Positions 48,101 through 57,852 of a stretch of DNA of 64,000 bases are shown here, one piece after another. Position numbers and translations under genes: made by a program. The number at the start of each line of letters is the position of its first letter. The first letter of the stretch is position 1. The stretch is taken from assembly GCA_902702965.1 (NCBI GenBank), contig CACRXP010000190.1:301309-365308 (forward strand), in the 5' to 3' direction. The notes under the pieces are model-generated. The model saw only the letters and a list, made by a program, of their open reading frames with translations. It was not told where the DNA came from and did no database searches. The DNA comes from Spirometra erinaceieuropaei. Taxonomy: Eukaryota > Platyhelminthes > Cestoda > Diphyllobothriidea > Diphyllobothriidae.

Positions 48101-50160
48101 GTTATCAGTTAGGCCTGTTTCCCTTTATATAAAAAGTCCGTAAGCGGTAGTTCCTAGATATTCCTTGAGCAAACTTCAAACCACTCAAGCCGATCACACA
48201 CATTACTAGCCGACTGTATTTCTGTTTTCTGATCATTACATCATACCTAACATAATTTTATACCGAAAGCGTGCTCTGCTCGGATACGCATCGAATTGTT
48301 CAAATGTTAATTGAGAGAAAGCACCAACCTACCATGCGTTAAGAAGTTGGGAGCATTATTAGAAGTGCACAGATACCACCACAGTCTTGGTTTCGACGTT
48401 AGATGAAATCGCGTTCGTTGTGTAAGTGGCGTACTCTGTCAAAAACAGCGCCAACCTATCAGTACCCTATCAAACATCACGGTTCCTGCTAGGGTGTATG
48501 TCATTTTGGGAACTTTTTAGACTGACTTTCTAGGTAGTCCATCTTCTTTTATCCACGTAACGTAGTTTTTTAAGTACAGAACTGAGTTTTCCACTAAGAG
48601 TTCAAGACTACTTCTCTGCCAACTTATAGCTGTAACCGGTGTCCAAAGACCAACTGAAGGAATCTGCTCTATGAGATTTCACTGCTTATCAGCATATTGC
48701 GCGAACGCCCTGCTCTGAAATTTTTTTGAGGCATCAGACATGTCTCGGGGAGGATGAGACCATTGACGCTTTCTAACAGTTCAACGCTCAGTATAAAATC
48801 AGAATTCAATATGACGGCGTTTTTAGGATGTGCGCGAACGTAACCTGGAAATGTCATCGGCTTTGGTTGTTTGAAAAGGCATGCTCAGCGAATTAGGAAA
48901 ATGTGCTGTAAAAACAAACCACTGCAGACTCATAGGAGGGCAGCGCGTTTTCTGTCAGCAGGTTTATGCGTGATCCGCTCTTAGCACTTTTGTAAGTGTC
49001 CGAGATATGATCGCGAACCTGGCCGCAATGCCGCATATGTTTATCAAATTGTGAACATGCCACATGTGAACATGCCACATGTGAAATTCGTGCGATGGTT
49101 TACCCACTGTGTCAATAAATGTTGAATGTTGACACAAAAGCCGTTTTATATTTGTTATTCGAACAGGGGATCCTTCTTTACATTTAGCAACTAAGAAATA
49201 TATGTAAGCGTGAGTAAAATTTGCGGTGTTTGTAAAGTTGTTCAACGATTTAAAAAGTGGCAGCTTATAATATAGGGTAAACGTTAAATAGAGAGATTTC
49301 GTTTAAAGTTTTTGTATTTTCAATTTTTTGTTTAAATCCACCAGTTCGTCTTCATTATTTTCTACTCCCCCATTTGAAATGCTTCTGCCAAATTTATAAC
49401 TGACGGGTTTTGAAAAAAAGTTTACTGAGTCATTGGCGTTCCTGATTTTGTGTCAGTGACATCCGTGCAAACATACTTCATTAGTTTTTATAAAAAAACT
49501 CCAGGTAACTTTATGAAATATTTCAAGACCCTGAGCCGACTGCTACAAGGCTTAATTAGGGATAGCCTAACAGTAACGGAAATCGCAAAAGTTTTGAGAG
49601 AAGCTTAAAAATCGCATCAGCGTGCATGGAATGATCGCAATATTCTTTAAACGAGAGTAAATATATTAGCCAGTTTTTCTGTTGAGCGCTTTATCAGAGC
49701 AAGTGAGTTGAATTTCTTTTTCTCTTAACTGTTATGGTCTCATGCCTCGGTCTGCAAAATATTCAGAACATTCATTTTAGAGAAACTGTTTGAAAAATTA
49801 ATTACTCTCTCTTTAATGATGCCCGTTGTCAGAACAGTGCGTTTGGTTCGATCGCGAAGTCTTTTATGAGACTAGAGTAAGGGTGCGATGGCACGCCTTG
49901 GTGCGGGTTTCCACAATTCCAGCCGCCTGCACACTTCCGCGTCTCCAGCCTTTTTGACTCTGCACAACACACTTAGTACCCGTCGGGTAGATGATTACAC
50001 CAGAAGCCCATTAACACAAGTTTCAATCTACCGCAGAAACAATTGTTAAAAACAGTTTGCAGGTAACTGTTTTTATGCAAAACCCACTCGTCTGATAGCA
50101 AGAGAGCCCACCGGATTAAAAAGTTCACATCAGAGAATGTTAATATATAGAATGTTATTC
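48101..50160. other. No recognised feature
   Basis: AT-rich non-coding DNA. A perfect short tandem 'gaacatgccacatgt' occurs at 49053-49082. Confidence 0.35.
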
Positions 50161-50164
50161 TCGA

Positions 50165-50440
50165 CAAAGACAAAGGAGACTGGAATGGCCATTTCTGGCT
50201 TATCAGCCGCCGTCAGCCAGTCATAACCAATCCCGAAGTGTGGAACACCTGGGGCTCGATCTCGAGGTCTCTAACAACTGAGCTGTGCATCCGTTGTCCT
50301 GTCGGTTTTTGATCGGGAATGTACAATGTTAGAGGAGCGCTGCTGTGCGGCTGCTGGTTAAGCTCCAGAGAGAACCCTAAGCCACAAGAAGATGAGTGAG
50401 TTCCGTAAGAACAATAGGTAAGCGTCCCGCTACCACATTA
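50165..50440. mobile_element. S1 ribozyme repeat with oppositely oriented U segment
   Basis: Minus-strand S1 ribozyme and tRNA-like head (50165-50320, 'gacaaagacaaaggagactgg' to 'gttgtcctgtcggtttttgatcggga'). Then the U segment reads in plus orientation ('gctgctgtgcggctgctggttaagctccagagagaaccctaagcc', 'gagtgagttccgtaagaac', 'taagcgtcccgctacc'). The strand switch at about 50330 repeats the head-to-head arrangement of the loci at 41.7 and 52.6 kb. Confidence 0.65.
50178..50222 (-). ncRNA. S1 hammerhead motif, one core change
   Basis: Helix I GACUGG/CCAGUC perfect, helix II GGCU-GAUA-AGCC, GAA, palindromic AUGGCCAU. The core is CUGACGG, with the last conserved A replaced by G, so cleavage should be weak or absent. 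Confidence 0.55.
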
Positions 50441-51360
50441 ATAAATGTTTTGGCAGACTCTTCATGATTATTCTGACCCAACTGTAAAATCTCATCAATT
50501 CTATGACGCCGAGTTTCTCAAAGTTGAGTTAGAATAAATATATATACATATTATGAATACACGGATTAATTGTAAGTCTTAATATCACTTGATGTCATTC
50601 AGGACATAAACCAGGATGAATATGAGACTAATCAACCGATTTGTACTGTACACATTGATATGGTAGAAAACCAGGGCGCCCACTAACTTTTCTAACCCTT
50701 ACTCCTGTTGGAGAGTTGGCTGTCCCCAACTGTTGCCGGCAAAAGTGTAATTGGCAGAGTGCCAAGATTAGGCCAATTTAACTTCAAGTGTCGTGCAACT
50801 TTCTCCAAGTTGGCGGTTCATTAAAGGTTTGCACGATGCTGCGGCGCGCACGTATCCTGACGTGTGGTGTATGGGTCTGTCGCAGTCCTCACTCGTGTTA
50901 CATCTAAAAGCATGTGCCAAGGACAACAAATATACCTAGATTTAAGAATACGTTGAGGTGGCTACTCCCTCCTGCGCCGTCTTATTGGCACGCAGTTAAT
51001 TCACTAAAATATACGCTCAAGTACCCTGCCTCTATCACCTTTGGGAAAAATTAAGAAAAAGGAGCCTTCGCTTCTGTGACTGTCCGGCTAAATTTCTTAC
51101 ATAAAAACTCGAGTTATTTAACAAAACTTTTAATTTTCCAAAAAGGCGCTGCTCTCGCTTTTTCAGTTTGAATTGCCTTGCAGACTTCGCTGACATAAAA
51201 AATAACAACTAAGGTAGAATATAGTCCAAGAAGGATTGTAATAACAGTAGCCCTGAATAACTCCAACTGCTAATTCTAAAACTGAAAGCGATTTAAAGAC
51301 AAGCTTCTAACATTTTGTCGCGGCGAACGCACATCAGCACAGAAAACAATAGCCAAATTA
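50441..51360. other. Degraded S2 scrap, otherwise nothing recognised
   Basis: 50475-50530 keeps 'tgacccaactgtaaaatctc' and 'gacgccgagtttctcaaagttgagtt', the ends of S2 without its tRNA-like middle. The rest is non-coding. Confidence 0.35.
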
Positions 51361-52560
51361 CGGCCTGGAATGTTTATAACTGACTTTCTAACAGAAGCCA
51401 TAATGCAAAAACTGGAACCTACAGCCCTTTCTCAAATAAACCCAGAACTACGTCTGCGCTACGTTGATGCCATATTTGTCATTGTCAAAAGGCCACCCAT
51501 TAGACGGACTTTACACGAATCTAAAATCCATATTTCCAGCAATCAAGTTCACTTTCGAAACTGATGTTGATGGAAAACTCCCAATTCTGGATGCCCTCGT
51601 ATGCCTGAAAATTGATGGATCCGTTCACATGTCTGTTTATCGCAAAGAAACCAATTTAGAGGACATCCTACATTTTGAGAGTAATCATCCTGTCTCTCAC
51701 AAGAGGTGTACCGTCTGCAGCCTGATAAACCAAGCAAAAGAACACTACTCTTATGAAGAAACTTACCAAGCAGAAATGGAATGCCTCTTCGAATTATTTT
51801 CCCACAAAGGGTACCTGCGAGACCTTGTACGTCATTGTATGAAGCATGAGTTTAAATAGAAAGGTATTTCGAAAACTATGGCCACCCAGGCATCAAAAAC
51901 ATTCACCTGGTGGAGTCTCCTATACGTGAATAATGCATCTGAACTCGTCGAAAGACTGCTGGAAAAAACATCAGATAAAAGTAGCACACTAAACTGCAAA
52001 CACCCTGCGTGCACAGCTTGTACACCCTAAGGACAAGGTTGCTTATCTCGACAGAAAAGGTGCTGTCTACAAGACCACCTGTGTCACTTGTTATGCCGTC
52101 TGTTGTGGCCAGACTGGGAAATCGGCCTCAACCCGCATACATGAGCAGCAGTAGGCGATGCGAAGACGAGATCATATATCTCAGGTGGTTATGCACACAC
52201 TGGACACTGGGCATAATTTTGCATGGGAGAACACTAACATGATTGACGCCTGCCCAATAAGGAAAGGCCAAAAATTCCTGAAAGCAATGCACTCAAATGA
52301 GACATGCATAAATTGGCGTATCTATTTGGATGTCACATACAAATTTCTCAAGGTCAAATGGCGGCGAGCGCAGCCAATGCCGCGGGGGTGACGAAAGACC
52401 ATTGACACGCACTAGCGCAGGCTTTGGTCAAACACAGAATCACCTGTTTCACACACTTAAATAGTTAACTGGCTTGTGCATAGCCCAAAAGTCTGATGAC
52501 GAGGTGTGGAGCCAGAGTCGAAAATTTGCACAATCAAAGTAATTTCGTTCACGAAGAGTC
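51361..52560 (+). pseudogene. PLE-B-like RT/endonuclease relic
   Basis: Begins in the RT palm (FITDFLTEAIMQKLEP), reaches the catalytic box as RYVDAIFVIVK (second Asp lost), then shifts frame at about 51490: NLKSIFPAIKFTFETDVDGK, LPILDALVCLKIDG, SVYRKET, HPVSHKRCTVCSLINQAKEH, LFSHKGYLRDLV. After several stops, 52050-52145 holds a worn GIY-YIG (AVYKTTC, CCGQTGKSASTRIHEQ). 52158-52391 gives VVMHTLDTGHNFAWENTNM and NWRIYLDVTYKFLKVKW. The tail at 52487-52535 (gtctgatgacgagg...gtcgaaaattt) is a decayed hammerhead of the PLE-B type. Truncated at the 5' end and multiply broken. Confidence 0.75.
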
Positions 52561-52734
52561 TTACATATTTCCTATACATATATACACATATATATATGAT
52601 AGTGGGCGCTCACTGATCAGGCTAAGGAACATGCTCGTTCCGTTGTGCTTTGGGGCTCATACTAGAACCCTCGCAGGCAGTTGCACAGCGACTAGTAGTA
52701 GATATAGATGAGATGGTACCGACAAAGACAAGGG

Positions 52735-52780
52735 AGACCGGAATGGCCATTTTTGGCTTATTAGCCGTCTTTAGCCAGTC
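52735..52780 (-). ncRNA. Relic S1 hammerhead in array
   Basis: Helix I GACUGG/CCGGUC, helix II GGCU-AAUA-AGCC and palindromic AUGGCCAU are kept. The core is CUAAAGA and GAAA has become AAAA. Dead by sequence. Confidence 0.5.
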
Positions 52781-53029
52781 ATACCCAACCCCATCTATGT
52801 CTACTACTAGTCACTGTGCGACTGCCTGCGAGGGTTCTAGTATGAGCCCCAAGGCACATCGGAACGAGCATGTTCCGTAACCTGATGAGCGAGCGCTTAC
52901 TGTCATAATTAATATTCCCGATCACAACCGACAGGACAACGGGCCCGTGGCTCAATGGTAGAGCGACAAACTCCATGACCAAAGATCCCGGATTCGAATC
53001 TCAAGTGATCCACACTTGGGGTTGGGTAT

Positions 53030-53074
53030 GACTGGCTGATGACGGCTAATAAGCCAGAAATGGCCATTCCAGTC
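53030..53074 (+). ncRNA. S1 hammerhead ribozyme motif, best copy
   Basis: Helix I GACUGG/CCAGUC (6 bp, perfect), core CUGAUGA (53036-53042), C/A pair position, helix II GGCU-AAUA-AGCC, GAA (53057-53059), helix III strand AUGGCCAU (53060-53067, perfect palindrome), cleavage-site U 53068. All conserved core bases are present. A hairpin of AUGGCCAU has no room for a loop, so helix III should form between two RNAs or two monomers. Confidence 0.7.
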
Positions 53075-53215
53075 TCCCTTGTCTTTGTCGGTACCATCTC
53101 ATCTATGTCTACTACTAGTCGCTGTGCGACTGCCTGCGAGGGTTCTAGTATGAGCCCCAAGGCACATCGGAACGAGCATGTTCCGTAACCTGATGAGCGA
53201 GCGCTTATTGTCACC

Positions 53216-55039
53216 AGCCTCCTCATCGGTTGTCTTGTGATGGATAAGGCAGACTTCATTCAGAAAGCCAATGCCCTACTGGAGGACCGACAGGGGTACC
53301 TACCATGTAACGATGAACCGATAATGAGGCTGGTGACGCAACTGGACAAGACACTCGCCGACATGCAAACGAGCAAGGCAATAAGTAAATCGGTACGACT
53401 GGCCATTAAGCCAGTAGACGCGGCCGCGCCAAGGTTCTACGGACTACCAAAGGTACACAAAGCCGGGGTCCCCCTCCGGCCAATCGTATCATTGCGCGGC
53501 GCACCTAAATTCAATTTGGCCAAATGGCTGTTCCGAAACCTGAGGTCTCTCACCTCGGACGCGGGTACGACGGTCTGTTCAGCGACTCAGTTCCTGGAGC
53601 GGATCAAAGGGATGAGACTTACCGAAGACGAGGTCATGGTGTCATTAGACGTCATCTCTCTTTTCACCTCGATCCCGCAAGACCTGGCAATCGAAACGGT
53701 CAGCGAGCTGCTCGAGATTCAGTACAACGAGACGGACGTGACGGTAAAAAGGAGACATCTCGTCCAATTGCTGAGATTCTGCCTGAAGACGTACTCTACC
53801 TTTGAAGGCACGACCTACGAGCAGGTCAAGGGGACGCCAATGGGATCGCCGCTCTCGGGCTTCATCGCGGAGGCAGTTCTCCAAAAAGTAGAGACCCTCG
53901 TTTTCTCAACATATAAGCCCAAATTTTGGGCTCAATATGTCGACGATACCTTCGTTATCATTAAGCGGCAAATGGTCACTGAATTCCATGATGTCCTGAA
54001 CTCTGTTTTCCCTGACATCCAGTTCACAATGGAGGCGGAAGCCAACAATCAACTGCCGTTCCTGGACGTTCTCGTCCATCGAAAACCCAATGGGCACCTT
54101 AAAACGACGATATATAGGAAGGCCACTAATACGCGCCAAATCCTGAGCTTCCACAGTAAGCACCCGTTAGGCCACAAACGCAGTTGTGTGCGAACACTCT
54201 ACAGAAGGGCAGAAACACACTGCAGCGAGCCGGACGACAGAAGGTCAGAACTACGTTACCTCCAGCGCCTCTTCATGGCCAACGGGTATCCTCGCAACTT
54301 CATCGAACGCGGCAGACAGGCCGGACCGAGCCGACGTTTGGTGACAGAACGACCAACAATATGGCGAGCGCTTCCATACATCGACGGCGTTTCTGAGGCC
54401 GTCTCGCGTCTCTTAAGACCGCAGGGGATCCGCATCGCCCACCGACCGGAGTCAACAATTCGACATCTGGTCATGAGACCTAAGGCCCCTCTACAACTAG
54501 GTGAAACCACGAGCGTCATCTACTGGATCCGGCTACAGACCCGTGTTGGAGAACACATGAGGGCAGTAAGGCGAATGGACACTTTATCTCTGGTGGCCGA
54601 ACACTGCGCCGATGCCGGACACACGTTCGCCTTTCAGCATGCCGAAATTATGGGCCGGGGAAACGATCGCATAGCCAGGTAAACAATCGAGGCTTGGCAC
54701 ACGGGGACAACCTCCATCAACCGCTGTGTGGCTCTTCCCGTCGCATATCAAGCCCTTCGAGTGCATCTCAGTAAACAAATGAGCAGACGTGCACCCAGGC
54801 TAAACATGAAGCCAGACATGAGCGAGTCCATGGCGGATACACACTTAGCCACCCCTCAACCGGGTTTCGACGAAGGCGCAGTGCTCACCACAGCCGGTCC
54901 ATCTACTAGTCCGGCTGACGAGAAAACGGACAGTCGTTGCGGCGTAAACAAGATTGTCAGGCTTGGACGACAGCTACGGTCAATGAAGACACGAACGCCG
55001 ACCACCAACGTCTCAACACCAGCCTCCGATGTGGATTGA
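53216..55039 (+). pseudogene. PLE-A reverse transcriptase/endonuclease, best preserved
   Basis: 481 open codons from 53237, one TAA (54680-54682), then 118 further codons in the same frame to 55039. Residues: DKADFIQKANALL (3-15), RFYGLPKVHKAGVPLRPIVS (66-85), catalytic SLDV (136-139), GTPMGSPLSGFIAEAVLQ (199-216), catalytic YVDD (234-237), LPFLDVLVHRK (273-283), CVRTLYRRAETHC, ANGYPRNFI (348-356). RT motifs are intact. The nuclease starts as SVIYWIR (426-432) and jumps straight to LQTRVGEH. About 17 residues including the YVGETG half of GIY-YIG are deleted in frame, and the stop falls in IAR*TIEAWH just before the expected catalytic Glu. The N-terminus is truncated against the S1 array. Confidence 0.88.
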
Positions 55040-55395
55040 GTACATTCCGTCACTCCCCCCCCCCCCACCCTCCCTCTCCCCCGCCCGCCACAGTTCATGT
55101 GTGCATGAGGCTGATGACCACTAAAGCTGATCCACCACCCCCTCATCCGGCGAAAAGACGCTTTAGGACTCCCCCCGCCCCTTCCCCCCTGCCGCCCTGA
55201 CTTCATATGTAAGAAAACCCGTTTTGACATGACTGTCACCCACTATAAATACTGTGAGGCGCGATAACACACTCACCTCCGACGATGGAAGGTTGTATGC
55301 TTTTTAAACGTCAGGACAGTAAAACTATGGTTCCCGAGATCGCCTTTTCCTTTCAATTATGTCCGGGGACGCGCATATTCGCTTTTCTTAGCTAT
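55040..55395 (+). repeat. PLE-A 3' tail with C-rich tract and worn hammerhead
   Basis: C-rich low-complexity run (55055-55085), TATA-like 'ctataaatactgtg' (55241-55255), a degraded hammerhead at about 55275-55320 (ccgacgatgg...aaacgtcagg, G of GAAA lost), and a terminal block 'gtccggggacgcgcatattcgcttttctta', matching the end of the inverted tail at 5046-5100. Ends in a TA repeat beside PLE-B. Confidence 0.55.
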
Positions 55396-55410
55396 ATATA
55401 TATTTATGAA

Positions 55411-55990
55411 ACAATAAAAGAGGTTCTTCGGAAAAGTCGAGTTGTACTCGTGAATTTTCGAGCTGGTAACACCAACCCGTCGTCAGACGAAATGAAAACG
55501 AGGGAGAAAGTTTTGTTGCCACAGTAAACCAGTTAGTGTACTAGGACAGAACAAACTACTGACGTGCGAGGGGGGTGGGTGGGCTCCGGAGGTCATTATA
55601 GGTCCCTGTGTGATGGGCGGGGAAGGGAGAGGAGCGGAACAATTACGGCAAACCGTGCTGGAGGGGGAGGGTGTGTGGTGAATCAGTTGGAATGCGGGCG
55701 GCTGTATTCGCGGTCGTTGATGCGTGAATTAGGGCTGGGGGCATTCATTCGTGAACGTAGACCCTCGTAATGGGCATCTAAGTCAACGTGGCGGTGGATG
55801 ATAGCCGCATTGGAGTGCCAAGTCTCCAGAAATTCCCTCGCTCGCTTTGTGTTTGCCATGGCGACGACCTCAGTGCCATCCCAATTGAATCGGTGGTCGT
55901 ACTCGAGTGCATGGGCGAAGACGAGGGACAGGGGGTCTCGCCAACGGATAGCTAGTTTGTGTTCGTTGCTACGGGTGCCCAGGCATCAAA
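55411..55990 (-). repeat. PLE-B inverted 5' arm
   Basis: Reverse complement of 57220-57800. On the minus strand it encodes the C-terminal end (FNWDGTEVVAMANT, then DLDAHYEGLRSRMNAP) and then the non-coding tail. The boundary with the body is at 'gcccaggcatcaa' (55979-55991), matching 'gatgcctgggc' at 57219-57229. Confidence 0.75.
55447..55491 (-). ncRNA. PLE-B hammerhead motif in inverted arm
   Basis: On the minus strand: helix I UUCGU/ACGAG, core CUGACGA, single C, 8-bp helix II (GGGUUGGU/ACCAGCUC, loop GUU), GAA, palindromic AAUU, cleavage C. Same fold as 57714-57758 except for the helix II loop. Confidence 0.65.
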
Positions 55991-57521
55991 AAGAAGGTTA
56001 ATTAGCTCGCTCCTTTGAAAGGTATCGGTCCAGATGACTCCTTGTTGATGACCCTCAGTGATCCGCACATCGCACACGCGTATGGCCTCCCAAAGTTGCA
56101 CAATGTGGATGTCCCTCTAAGGATTATAGTGCCACTTATCCGATCACCCACTTACAATATAGCTAAGTGGTTATACAGTCGTCTGAAGCGGCTCGCTCAT
56201 GGATCGGACTACAGCATTAGCTACTCTCAAGCGTTCCTCCGCAGGGTACAAGGCCTCCAAGTAAGTACCGATGAATGCTTCCTGTCCTTTGACGTCGTTG
56301 CCTTGTTTTATTCCATACAACACGATTTGGCGATTGAATGCGTATCCCAACGCCTACAGAACAATCCTATTGAGATCCCAACGCAGCATGTTATAGAAGT
56401 GCTAAATCTATGCCTCAAGAACTACTGCTAATTTGATAATAGGTACTACCAGCAGCTAGAGAGAACCCCGATGGGCTCACCAATATCAGGACTGCTCGTC
56501 GAACTAGTTTTGCAGCGACTAGAAGAGACATTTTTCCAAACTATCAAGCCTAAACTATGGCAGTGTTACGTTGATGACACCTTTGTCATAATAAAGAAGT
56601 GCGGAATCGATCGGCTTCACCAGAGACTGAATGACGTCTTCTCAGCTATACAGTTCACCCGTGAAGAGGCAATTGGAGACAGTTTGCAAATGCCAAACGT
56701 GATAATAAAGAAGTATAGCGATGGTAGCCTGGCAACAAGCGTCCATAGGAAAGATTCTCACTTTGAGATAATCTTCAACTATGGAAGCAACCACCCTGCA
56801 GCTCAAAAAAGAAGCTGCGTCCGAACTCTGTTCCACCGGGCCTACCGTTATTGTAACAGCAACGATCTCCTGAACAAAGAGCTTGCTCACCTGTATCGGT
56901 TATTCCGCTCTAACGGATATCCGATCAACTTTGTAAAGAACTGTCTCAGGCACCAGACGCAATCGCAAGACTCCACCCCTAACGAAAAGATTATGACGCG
57001 AAAATTCTATTCATTGTCATATATGCGTGGAACTTCTGAAATAAACGCCCGGCAATTCAGCCGCTTAGGTATTCACGTTGCCCACAAACCGGCATCTTCA
57101 CTACGCGCAGCACTATCTCGAGTGAAGAATTCCATCCCCAAAAAGCAACAAAGCGAATGAAATTTATCGCATTCCGTGTGCTAATTGCTCGTGCGTGTAT
57201 GTTGGCCATACAGGTCGATGCCTGGGCACCCGTATCAACGAACAAAAACTAGTTATCCGTTGGTAAGACCCCCTGTCCCTCGTCGTCTCCTATGCACTCG
57301 AGTACGACCACCGATTCAATTGGGATGGCACTGAGGTCGTCGCCATGGCTAACACAGAGCAAGCGAGGGAATTTCTGGAGGCTTGGCACTCCCATGCAGG
57401 TAGTATCAACCGCCACGTTGACTTAGATGCCCATTACGAGGGTCTACGTTCACGAATGAATGCCCCCAGCCCTAATTCACGCATCAACGACCGCGAATAC
57501 AGCCGCCCGCATTCCAACTGA
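55991..57521 (+). pseudogene. PLE-B reverse transcriptase/endonuclease
   Basis: Frame 56015-57160 with one TAA (56429-56431): HAYGLPKLHNVDVPLRIIV, AKWLYSRLKRLAH, first catalytic box CFLSFDVVALFYSIQ, RTPMGSPISGLLVELVLQ, catalytic QCYVDDTFVIIKK, CVRTLFHRAYRYC, FRSNGYPINFV, then linker GIHVAHKPASSLRAALSRV. A one-base shift near 57155 moves the nuclease into the next frame: EIYRIPCANCSCVYVGHTGR, GTRINEQ, a TAA after LVIRW (about 57264), REFLEAWHSHAGSINRHVDL, end at 57521. GIY-YIG motifs, arginine and the EAWH glutamate are present. The N-terminus is missing. Related to the relics at 4603 and 51361, and clearly distinct from PLE-A. Confidence 0.85.
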
Positions 57522-57713
57522 TTCACCACCCACCCTCCCCCTCCAGCACGGTGTGCCGTAATTGTTCAGCCTCCTCTCCCTTCCCTGCCCATCACCCAGG
57601 GAACAACCATGACCTCGGGAGCCCACCCACCTCCCCTCGCACGTCAGTGGTTTGTTCTGACTATTACACTAATTGGTCTACTGTGGCAACATAACTTTCT
57701 CACTCGTTTTCAT

Positions 57714-57758
57714 TTCGTCTGACGACGGGTTGGTGATACCAGCTCGAAAATTCACGAG
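57714..57758 (+). ncRNA. PLE-B hammerhead ribozyme motif
   Basis: Helix I UUCGU (57714-57718) with ACGAG (57754-57758), core CUGACGA (57719-57725), single C, helix II GGGUUGGU-GAU-ACCAGCUC (8 bp with two wobbles), GAA (57746-57748), AAUU (57749-57752, self-complementary), cleavage C 57753. Lies in the non-coding tail of PLE-B. All conserved core positions are satisfied (the seventh core base may vary). Confidence 0.68.
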
Positions 57759-57835
57759 TACAACTCGACTTTGCCGAAGAACCTCTTCTATATTTTCATT
57801 ATATCAACTCGGACTGCATACCCTCTCTGAGCTAC

Positions 57836-57852
57836 ATATATATATATATATT
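57836..57852. repeat. (TA)n tract at PLE-B boundary
   Basis: Alternating TA run just beyond the right PLE-B arm. A similar run sits beyond the left arm at 55392-55405. Confidence 0.7.

Larger units (their letters stand above)
52597..53215. mobile_element. S1 array: candidate metazoan retrozyme
   Basis: Three U segments and two ribozyme segments: U minus (52604-52716), ribozyme minus (52735-52780), U plus (52794-52905), tRNA-like head plus (about 52930-53000, box B 'ggattcgaatctc'), ribozyme plus (53030-53074), U plus (53096-53210). The two plus U copies are almost identical over about 112 bp and lie 304 bp apart, which gives the monomer length. Monomers of about 300 nt, one hammerhead each, tandem arrangement and no ORF match animal retrozymes, whose RNA circularises after self-cleavage. 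It sits directly upstream of the PLE-A copy at 53.2 kb. Confidence 0.7.
55411..57805 (+). mobile_element. PLE-B copy with inverted terminal arms of about 570 bp
   Basis: A whole insertion: minus arm (55411-55990), RT/endonuclease body (about 55991-57224) and plus arm (57225-57805). The arms are reverse complements over their length, including the coding sequence for the protein C-terminus and the hammerhead tail. Both outer ends lie against TA-rich tracts ('agctatatatatat' at 55389, 'gctacatatatatat' at 57831), consistent with insertion at a (TA)n site and duplication of it. Opposed terminal repeats are a known Penelope-like configuration. Here the arms are long enough to form a very stable RNA hairpin. 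Confidence 0.75.

Noticed and set aside
49053..49082. CRISPR-like or satellite repeat
   Set aside because: Only two tandem copies of a 15-mer. No array and no spacers.
52487..52535. Active hammerhead in the 51.4-52.5 kb PLE-B relic
   Set aside because: CUGAUGA and GAAAAUU are visible, but helix II pairs at only two positions and helix I is weak. Kept only as a relic remark.
55564..55770. Plus-strand gene of 68 codons
   Set aside because: It is the antisense shadow of the inverted PLE-B arm.
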